64,000 nucleotides of DNA from Trametes villosa. Taxonomy: Eukaryota > Basidiomycota > Agaricomycetes > Polyporales > Polyporaceae. The position numbers and the translations under genes were made by a program. Under the pieces are notes generated by a model, which saw only the letters and a list, made by a program, of their open reading frames with translations, was not told the origin of the DNA and searched no databases. Positions 57,860-64,000 of this stretch are shown piece by piece; within the stretch, counting starts at the first letter, position 1, and every line of letters starts with the position of its first letter. The stretch is taken from the NCBI GenBank assembly GCA_002964805.2, contig PUDQ02000125.1, positions 82,117 through 146,116 of the forward strand, in the 5' to 3' direction.

Positions 57860-58387
57860 ATGCCGAAGCAACGGGGCGGCTCTTCTCGCAAGATTATCAT
57901 CGGGGGCCCTGGAATCGGTGGGGTCTCACAGCCACACTTGCCGCCGGCGTTGCGGTCCATCGGCGAGAAAACGTACAACCTACGGGATATCGCCCAAGAA
58001 AAGCGCAAAGCTGCCTCCCGGGTCGCTGAGATGCAGCAAGGTTCGCACTGCTATCCTACGCGCGAGCTCCTACTCATAACACACCGCAGCCTTGAGTGCG
58101 GAGGCTCGGCGCGGACTCGCGGAGATACGCGGGGAGGAGCCGCCGGAGTCCTTTGAATCACAAGTACAGGACGTCCTGATGGGTGGCGGGGACAATGACG
58201 ACAGCGCAGATTGGGAGGATGAGCCTGGGCCGATGGACACAGCCCCCATCACCCATGCTATCCGCGACATCCTCCAGGAACGGTGAGGACGGTTCCGCCC
58301 ACTCGGCAAACCGCTGACCAACTCACATACGTTACCCCGCAGAGTCGGATACCGCCGCAACCGCGATAACCGCACCTGGGGGCAGAG
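57860..58387 (+). pseudogene. KDZ transposase-like gene, 5' end only, cut by Gypsy insertion
   Basis: Exons 57860-58040, 58090-58282 and 58343-58387, with introns of 49 and 60 bp. The protein begins MPKQRGGSSRKIIIGGPGIG and continues with EARRGLAEIRGEEPPESFES, an acidic patch (DNDDSADWEDEPGPMD) and the start of the typical basic turn RRNRDNRTWGQS. The layout (basic start, helical linker, acidic patch, then R..RDxRTW) matches N-termini of the large Kyakuja-Dileera-Zisupton transposase genes of Agaricomycetes as I remember them; no catalytic part is present. The frame ends at 58387, where the LTR begins. The downstream remainder, if kept, would lie beyond the window. Confidence 0.5.
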
Positions 58388-58675
58388 TGTAAAACTCACG
58401 GGTGTCGGGCACTTCTGATGCCCGCAGTCTCCAAGTACTCTGGTCCGGGCTCTATTAGGGCTCGGCGTACTCGGGAGATGGTGGGGCAGTTGTAGAAGGC
58501 TGCCCTCACCAGACGCGCGGGCTCCGAATACCCGCGCGTCGTACGCGTCTATCTACTACATGATATCTACGCGATATCTTATCCTAGCGCAATTAGCGCT
58601 AGGTACTGACCGCGACATAGCGCAACTAGCGCTATGTCCTACAAGAACCCGTAACGACCGCGGAGGGTCGTTACA
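58388..58675 (-). repeat. 3' LTR of the Gypsy element
   Basis: The right edge is fixed by the polypurine tract and TGTAACGACCC start. The left edge is inferred from terminal symmetry and loss of the host exon. Contains perfect hairpins at 58583-58603 (8 bp arms), 58614-58638 (10 bp) and 58651-58674 (9 bp). Confidence 0.7.
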
Positions 58676-59146
58676 CTCTCCCCCTCTAGACCCGTTGTAC
58701 GGGTCTACAATAGAATATTATAATAAAAGGAACGACTGCTGATATTCGCAGTCATAGCACTATATGATACAAAGGGTTGCGCATAGTGCGTGCGCAACTC
58801 ATATATACAATGAGTCAGTGAGCCAAGTAGGCTCACATGGTGGTCACAGCAGTGCAGTGGGATATATACACGACTGCAGATAGTAGCAGTCATACCACTA
58901 CACTACCATGATATGGTAGTGTTTTTGTTTTTGGGGTTATTGATGCGCGCACCGTGGGGTGCGGCTATGTACATTAGTACCGCAGCTATGGCGGACGAAC
59001 CGATCAATTTTTGACGCAGATCGGTTGCGTTATGCCCGAGGAGACGATAATATCGTCTCCTACGGGGACTGCAAATATTTGCAGTCATACCGTCGTGGTA
59101 TACGACGAGTGCATGACGGATGCACTCGAAGATTGTGATTAGACAC
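58676..59146 (-). other. Gypsy 3' non-coding tail, hairpin-rich
   Basis: No ORF. Begins with the polypurine tract (58676-58687). Contains a run of hairpins, for example ACACTACC / GGTAGTGT near 58900-58922, GGAGACGAT / ATCGTCTCC near 59040-59060 and GACTGCAAA / TTTGCAGTC near 59070-59090. Confidence 0.8.
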
Positions 59147-61714
59147 CTACGCGGTGTTGTCGTGTGGCGATGACGGGGTGAGGGGGGAGGATCCCTGCTC
59201 ACCCGTCGCGTTCTCGCTCTCGTCGTGCCTGTCGCTAGTAGCGGCAGGCGGTTGGGAAGGCCCGGCGACAGGTGCCTCCTGCACGTCCTCCATCGCGCGA
59301 GCGGGGGAGTACGGCGGAGGTGGGACTCCGTCATCGGGATGGGTACCCGCCACTACGTGTGACGGGGTCGAGGCAATGCTCGACGGTTCGGCGACCGCAG
59401 TTATGGCGGTCGCGGCGGTGGTAGTGGACGCGTCGGTCATGTCGACGTCGTCGGTGGTAACGGCAGGCGCCTCGGGCGCCTGCGGGGGTGCTGGTGCGGG
59501 TGCGGGTGCTGGTGCGGGTGCGGGCGCGGGCGCAGGTGCGGGCGCGTTGGGGGGCGGTAGTGGGCCGCCTGTGGCGACTGGTCCCAAGTCCCGCGAGCTG
59601 GGCACGACTCCGACGTCGAGAGTCGAATTCGGGCCGCCATCCATTTGAGGCAGCAGCGACCGAAGGTCACGCCCGTTCCGCTCGTTGCGGCACAGTCTCG
59701 CGAGCGGCAGGAACCGCTCCGCAGCTGTCGGGGTAAGACCGCGCGCCGCAAACCAGCGCGCTAGATGGAACAACGTCGTGCTTGCGACGTCGTTGGGGTA
59801 GGGGCCCGGGTGGTAGCTAGTACCCACGGGGTACTGCCCCTGCTCTACCACGTAACGGTAGAGCCCCGGCACTGAGAACAGCCAGTGGGCGAGGGTCACC
59901 CAATGCCCTCGCGGTCCCAGTGGCGTGCCGCGCGGCAGCATCGCTCGAACGGCAACGTGGTACTCCACGCTGCGCGTCGTAGGAAGCCCATTTGGCTCCC
60001 GCTCCATCCACTGAGGGATACGGCGCTCATCGACGCCATACCAAGCCTGCCACACAGCAGGCGGGTCACTGAAGCTCGGCTGGTTTGGGGCCGGCGCCGT
60101 GCGCTGTGCACGCAGCTTCAGTTTGACCTCCCGCCACTCAGCGGGCGTCCGCTTGCGCGAGAGGGTCGACGACGGCGGCGGCAAGTGCGCCGTCGACGCG
60201 TGCTCGAGTCCAGGGGGAGTGTTTCCCCGGGAGTCGGCTCGTTGAACCGCCGCGATCAGCGGCGGCGGCGCCTCTCGACGCCACGACGACTGTAGCTGGT
60301 TGAGACCAGCCACTCCTGTGTACTCCGAACGGGAGTTCACTTGACCAATTAGGTCGCGGATGCGGTGAGCCGCCTCACCCGTATCACGGCGGGCAGCCAT
60401 GATGATGTTGTTGGCGTCCGCGACGGACACCGGCACGTAGTTGTACCAGTGCCCCGCGAGACGCGGGTCCGAGTCGGTGGGGAGGGCCAACAGGTGGTAC
60501 GGCCACCCGGGGACCCTCGCCACATCCGTCGCTGGTTGCGGCGGAGGTTGCGTGCCAAACGGCGCGCCCTGACCCGGAGCATGTGCCGGGCCAGTGTCGC
60601 GACGAGCACGACGATACCGGTTTCGAGAGACGAGTCTCTCGATCCGCCTCTCGTCGATGTCGTCGTCCTCGTCGCTCGTCGCGTTCTCCCAGTCCACCAT
60701 AGGGTGGTCCCGGTCCGCGGATGTCGACGAGGTCGGCATCGCCGTCGAGTTCGACGGTCCTGCCACATTTGGCGTCGTCATCTGCGACGCTCCAGTCCTC
60801 GATGGTCCTGCCCCGCTGGGCAGCGACACGATCGGCATCAAGCTGGGCCCAGCGGACGGCGCTGAGCTCCTTGATGTCGACGCGAACGACCTATCGTTCG
60901 CAGTATCCCTCCTCCGAGGGCTGAGTTCCCTCGGGTCGCGTCGTCGTTCGTCGCGCGGAGGCGACGCCCTCCTGTGCCGAGCCCGACTGAGCTCAGCCTC
61001 CAACTGCGAGCGCACCTCATCGCGCTCGCGCTCGTACTCGTCGCGCTCCTGGCGAGCGGCCTCGCGCTCGCTCCGGTATCTGTCCCGGATCGACTTCGTC
61101 TCGTCGACGAGCTCCTTCATCTTCTGGAGCTTCGCCTCGAGCTCCGCGATCCAATCGCGGCTCCTCCCCTCCTCCACCCTCTGGTGCTCCTCGAAGTGCC
61201 GCCAGAACCGCTGCTGCAGTTCTGACTGGACGCGCGTCTGCGCGTCCCGGAACGTCGAGTCTGACGCCGCCGAGTTGTAGTGGCGGACAAAGTCCGCGCA
61301 CACAGCGCAGTTGTCGCTGTGCGCGACCAACAAGTGTTGGCCCGCTACGGGCGCCCAGGTCATGCTCGAGAAGGGCATGAGGGGGATGCCACCAGTCTGT
61401 GGCATCGGCGCGCTCGAACTGGGCGCGCTCTGGAATGCAGGACCCGCTTGATGCGGGAACTGGAAGCCGCCGCCATACGGAAACCTGTAGGCGGGCATGC
61501 CCTGCGAGAAGGCATGCGGGAACTGCTGGGGGTGGGTTACCCCCGGCATGGACGAGAATGCGGGAGCTGCCGCTTGTTGCGGCAGCAGGAATTGCGAAGG
61601 TTGGGGGAAGGGGATGTTTTGTTGTTGAGGGGCCGCAGGTTGCGACCCCTGTTGCTCCGAGGCTTGCTGCCCGGAGCTGCTGGCTTGCGTGTTGTCTTGC
61701 GGGGCGTCGTTCAT
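59147..61714 (-). CDS. Extra ORF downstream of Gypsy integrase, 855 residues
   Basis: ATG at 61714, 247 nt after the pol stop. N-terminal ~130 residues are Gln/Pro/Ala-rich; a small CxxC..H motif follows (DNCAVCADFVRH); a charged coiled coil comes next (~150-245; KLQKMKELVDETKSIRD, then Arg/Glu-rich). A Ser/Arg tail follows, then a folded-looking region (~560-690; PPAVWQAWYGVDERRIPQW, GHWVTLAHWLFSVPGLYRY, LARWFAARGLTPTAAERFLP). An Ala-Pro run of about ten pairs is near 720-745, and the C-terminus is Pro/Thr/Asp-rich. It sits where env-like or accessory ORFs sit in some retroelements, but I see no signal peptide or membrane segment. The coiled coil is Gag-like in character only. It is likely an element gene because it lies between pol and the polypurine tract on the same strand and shares the hairpin pattern. 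Function unknown. Confidence 0.8.
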   Translation of the reverse strand: MNDAPQDNTQASSSGQQASEQQGSQPAAPQQQNIPFPQPSQFLLPQQAAAPAFSSMPGVTHPQQFPHAFSQGMPAYRFPYGGGFQFPHQAGPAFQSAPSSSAPMPQTGGIPLMPFSSMTWAPVAGQHLLVAHSDNCAVCADFVRHYNSAASDSTFRDAQTRVQSELQQRFWRHFEEHQRVEEGRSRDWIAELEAKLQKMKELVDETKSIRDRYRSEREAARQERDEYERERDEVRSQLEAELSRARHRRASPPRDERRRDPRELSPRRRDTANDRSFASTSRSSAPSAGPSLMPIVSLPSGAGPSRTGASQMTTPNVAGPSNSTAMPTSSTSADRDHPMVDWENATSDEDDDIDERRIERLVSRNRYRRARRDTGPAHAPGQGAPFGTQPPPQPATDVARVPGWPYHLLALPTDSDPRLAGHWYNYVPVSVADANNIIMAARRDTGEAAHRIRDLIGQVNSRSEYTGVAGLNQLQSSWRREAPPPLIAAVQRADSRGNTPPGLEHASTAHLPPPSSTLSRKRTPAEWREVKLKLRAQRTAPAPNQPSFSDPPAVWQAWYGVDERRIPQWMEREPNGLPTTRSVEYHVAVRAMLPRGTPLGPRGHWVTLAHWLFSVPGLYRYVVEQGQYPVGTSYHPGPYPNDVASTTLFHLARWFAARGLTPTAAERFLPLARLCRNERNGRDLRSLLPQMDGGPNSTLDVGVVPSSRDLGPVATGGPLPPPNAPAPAPAPAPAPAPAPAPAPPQAPEAPAVTTDDVDMTDASTTTAATAITAVAEPSSIASTPSHVVAGTHPDDGVPPPPYSPARAMEDVQEAPVAGPSQPPAATSDRHDESENATGEQGSSPLTPSSPHDNTA

Positions 61715-61961
61715 GGCGCGGGCGTCGTTGTTGGTGGTGGTGGTGAGGTGGCAGAGGTCGGTTATGACCCTGCACTCGCGAGGTCGCCGTCTTAAAGCGC
61801 CGGCGGAGTCCGAACGCGTCGGTGGCTGCCTCGCGCACGCGAGTCTGCACGTGACGTACTACTTCACGGTCACGCGCTCTCTGCGCGTGCTCTGTCCTTC
61901 ACCACGACTACTCACTCGGGTAGTCTTGACCACGAAGCGCATGTTGCGCTTCGTACATCCG

Positions 61962-64000
61962 CTAAGTCTTGGCGGATGTTTTCTTGGGCAACGCGCGCCA
62001 AGATGACACGCCCATTAGACGACAATACTCGTCTAATGCTACGAGCTCCTTACAGTGCTCGTAGGGCTCCCATGTATGGTCCCCCATCGTCCACCGCACG
62101 TGGAACTGGCACTTATTGCCATTCCACTCGTGGCCGATAATCTCTTCCACCAACCATTCGGTGGAGTCTTCATTGCCGAAGTCGTAATACGACTTCGCCT
62201 CACGATGCGGGAATACCGCATCGTCGTTTGGCTCATAGCATCGTAATAGCGACGCGTGGAACCGAGGGTGTATCCTTCGGTTCCGGAGTTCTTCTGGTAA
62301 CTCCAGTACGTAGTTTGACGTACTGGGTATGCTCTCAATTATAGCATACGGTCCGATGTACTTAGGCACGAGTTTTCGTGCCCGGCCCTTAGGTATCGAC
62401 AAATTCTTTGTCGATAGGTATACCTTGTCCCCGACCTCAAAGTCGGGTTCGGCTTGCCTATGCTTATTCGCATAGTGTGTCTGGCGCACTCGCGCCTCGA
62501 TGATGGCATCATGCGCCATCTCCAGGTTCGCCTTGGCTCTGAGTGCGAACTCTCGCACTCCTCGAAACGGAGTGTCCGTTCCGATTCCGTTCATAGAACG
62601 CGGGAGATACCCGTAGTTCAACTCGAACGGAGCGAACCCTGTGGTAGAACTTACCGCAGAGTTGATAGCGAACTCCGCTATCGGTAGCTTCTCATACCAG
62701 TCCAACTGGTCAGGAGCTACCAGTGCACGGAGTATCTGCGACACTGAGCGTATACTACGCTCAGATAATCCATCCGTCTGTGGATGGAACGACGTGGACA
62801 TAAGCAGCTTCGCCCCCATAAGGCGATGCAGTTCCTTCCAGAACTTGGAAGTGAACTTCGAGTCTCTATCAGAGACTATGGAGTCCGGTAGCCCGTGTAG
62901 ACGGACTACTTCCCTGAAGTAGACCAGCGCCAGGTCTGACGCTGTGTCGGTTGTCTTGATGGGTATAAGGTGTACCATCGAGGTCAACCGACAGACTACA
63001 ATCCATATGTAGTCGTATCCGTGCGAGGGCGGAAACGGACCGAAGAAATCCATGGACATAGACGTCCATGGCACCGTAGGTATCGGTAGCGAGTGTAACA
63101 GCCCTATAGGGGGCTGTGTACTTATTTTCGTGGTGTGGCACACGCCGCACGAAATGCAGAACTTGTCTACATCCTTGCGTAACGCGGGCCACCAAAACCA
63201 CTTGCGCACGTACTCTGACGTGCGCTGAGGTCCAAGATGTCCAAGCGCGCTATGCGCTTGGTCTAACACGAGCTCCTGAAGGGCCCGTTTCCGATACAGG
63301 CCACGAGGTATACACAATACCTCGTCGCCTTCACGGTTCTTGGTGTATATCACACCCTCGCGCATTACGAATGCGCGATGCTGAGTAGGCCGTTCCAGTA
63401 TTTTCTGGAACGTCGGGTCATTACCATAACCTGACTTGACGGCTTTCAGGAAGCCGTCGTCTCCTTCTACCCAGACACGCAAAGAGGGACCCGCAGATAG
63501 CGAGTCCGACAGCGTCACATTGTCGCTGTCCGTGGCTGCTGCAGTCACCGAGATAGGTGCGTGTGCAGCGTAACGAGCCGACTCTACGACTCGTTCCTCT
63601 ATTGGTTCTTGCACGCGTGTAGCGTGCGCGTTGTCTGTCTCTAGCTGCGCGAGTTTCCGCGCAGATCGACGCAACACTCGAGCTGCGCGTAGCTCGATGA
63701 GTCGGGAGAAGGGGAGATCATCCCCTTCAGGGTCTAGCCGCAAGTCGGCGTTAACATAGTCGAAATCTTCGGCTAGTTCCTCTATGTCGTCATGTTCGAA
63801 GTAGCGGGACAAACAGTCCGCTACTTTGTTCAGTTTACCTGGAATATAGGTAATCGTCTTGTCGAACCTCGACAAGAATTCGTACCACCGTATCTGACGG
63901 TGGTTAGGACGCTCGAGTCCCTCAAGGAACTCGAGAGCTCTATGGTCGGTGACTATATTGAGCTTTCGTCCTATGAGCTTGTCCTCCCACTTGAACAAGC
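61962..64000 (-). CDS. Gypsy Pol, C-terminal part: RNase H end, integrase, chromodomain
   Basis: Open to the window edge, so the start is outside. Order: RNase H C-terminal part (IVTDHRALEFLE, RWYEFLSRFDKTITYIPGKL, ADCLSR); integrase zinc domain (HSALGHLGPQRT ... CISCGVC); catalytic core with D in MDFFGPFPPSHG, D in SDRDSKFTS and E in GLSERSI, 35 residues between the last two; then a C-terminal domain with the GDKVYLSTKNL pattern. A chromodomain follows near the end (VEEIIGHEWNG, FHVRWTMGDHTWEPYEHC), which directs integration to chromatin in chromoviruses. Stop at 61962. The catalytic triad is intact. Synonymous positions appear constrained by the inverted-repeat tiling. Confidence 0.93.
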   Translation of the reverse strand, partial: LFKWEDKLIGRKLNIVTDHRALEFLEGLERPNHRQIRWYEFLSRFDKTITYIPGKLNKVADCLSRYFEHDDIEELAEDFDYVNADLRLDPEGDDLPFSRLIELRAARVLRRSARKLAQLETDNAHATRVQEPIEERVVESARYAAHAPISVTAAATDSDNVTLSDSLSAGPSLRVWVEGDDGFLKAVKSGYGNDPTFQKILERPTQHRAFVMREGVIYTKNREGDEVLCIPRGLYRKRALQELVLDQAHSALGHLGPQRTSEYVRKWFWWPALRKDVDKFCISCGVCHTTKISTQPPIGLLHSLPIPTVPWTSMSMDFFGPFPPSHGYDYIWIVVCRLTSMVHLIPIKTTDTASDLALVYFREVVRLHGLPDSIVSDRDSKFTSKFWKELHRLMGAKLLMSTSFHPQTDGLSERSIRSVSQILRALVAPDQLDWYEKLPIAEFAINSAVSSTTGFAPFELNYGYLPRSMNGIGTDTPFRGVREFALRAKANLEMAHDAIIEARVRQTHYANKHRQAEPDFEVGDKVYLSTKNLSIPKGRARKLVPKYIGPYAIIESIPSTSNYVLELPEELRNRRIHPRFHASLLRCYEPNDDAVFPHREAKSYYDFGNEDSTEWLVEEIIGHEWNGNKCQFHVRWTMGDHTWEPYEHCKELVALDEYCRLMGVSSWRALPKKTSAKT

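Larger units (their letters stand above)
58583..63990. repeat. Field of short perfect inverted repeats across the Gypsy element
   Basis: Perfect inverted repeats with 6-10 bp arms and mostly 3-15 nt loops follow one another almost without gap. Checked examples: 58614-58638 (GACATAGCGC / GCGCTATGTC), 58687-58707 (9-bp arms, loop 3), 61932-61954 (ACGAAGCGC / GCGCTTCGT), 62013-62038 (CATTAGACGA / TCGTCTAATG), 62541-62560 (GAGTGCGA / TCGCACTC), 62566-62580, 63050-63071 (CCATGGAC / GTCCATGG), 63303-63325 (ACGAGGTAT / ATACCTCGT) and 63358-63378 (TCGCGCATT / AATGCGCGA). I counted at least 35 with arms of 6 or more in 61962-63998. Others lie in the extra ORF and tail. Confidence 0.9.
58388..64000 (-). 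mobile_element. Ty3/Gypsy chromovirus, 3' part (continues past window end)
   Basis: In element orientation: RNase H end, integrase, chromodomain, an extra ORF, non-coding tail, polypurine tract AGAGGGGGAGAG (58687-58676) and 3' LTR starting TGTAACGACCC (58675). The LTR most likely ends at 58388 (..GAGTTTTACA), giving 288 bp with TGTAA/TTACA terminal pairing. The 5' part (Gag, protease, RT, 5' LTR) is outside the window, so the target duplication cannot be checked. The whole element is packed with short perfect inverted repeats. Confidence 0.9.

Noticed and set aside
59154..60295. Plus-strand frames over the Gypsy extra ORF
   Set aside because: Gly-Ala repeats there mirror the Ala-Pro tract of the minus-strand gene.
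58583..63990. CRISPR-like or tandem-repeat array
   Set aside because: The inverted repeats differ in sequence from one another and lie inside coding frames. There is no constant repeat or spacer pattern, and the host is a eukaryote.

Overview
This window looks like a repeat-rich accessory region of an agaricomycete (probably polypore-type basidiomycete) nuclear genome. The evidence is short 49-67 bp introns with GT..AG ends and CTRAC-like branch points, DUF6535 membrane-protein genes, Ty1/Copia and Ty3/Gypsy retrotransposons, a KDZ-type transposase start and a TET/JBP-like 2-oxoglutarate dioxygenase gene. I cannot name the species. No rRNA, CRISPR or bacterial-type operon is visible.

Layout. 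(1) 1-6020 is one copy (A1) of a ~6 kb segmental duplication. It carries an intact five-exon DUF6535 gene (2819-5847, minus). (2) 6050-18040 holds two decayed copies (B1 ~8150-11320, B2 ~13290-16260) of another duplicated unit with fragments of an unrecognised protein. (3) 18040-35915 is the second copy of the first unit (A2). It is stretched from ~6 to ~18 kb by two full-length Copia elements (21219-26677 and 27858-34236) that landed inside exons of its DUF6535 gene. Both have LTR pairs that read as identical, 5-bp target duplications and open polyproteins, so both insertions are recent. (4) 38275-42401 is a 13-exon plus-strand gene of a family I do not recognise, with an N-terminal Cys/His-rich region. 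(5) 42402-48900 and 52400-57850 are GC-rich with small repeats and no gene I can support. (6) 48970-~52350 is a minus-strand TET/JBP-like dioxygenase gene. A 1013-bp terminal-inverted-repeat element carrying two outward-facing, tRNA-like pol III modules interrupts it. (7) 57860-58387 is the 5' end of a KDZ-transposase-like gene, cut off by (8) a Ty3/Gypsy chromovirus (58388 to beyond the window end, minus). That element has an extra 855-residue ORF downstream of the integrase.

The most unusual signal is in the Gypsy element. Its LTR, non-coding spacers and both coding regions are tiled almost end to end with short perfect inverted repeats (arms 6-10 bp, small loops). At least 35 lie in the ~2 kb of pol alone. 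Neither Copia element shows this. I know of no named feature that explains it.

Most other genes here are mobile-element genes or gene families that expand alongside them. Removing each of three insertions (two Copia elements, one TIR element), with one copy of its target duplication, leaves the host reading frame in phase.
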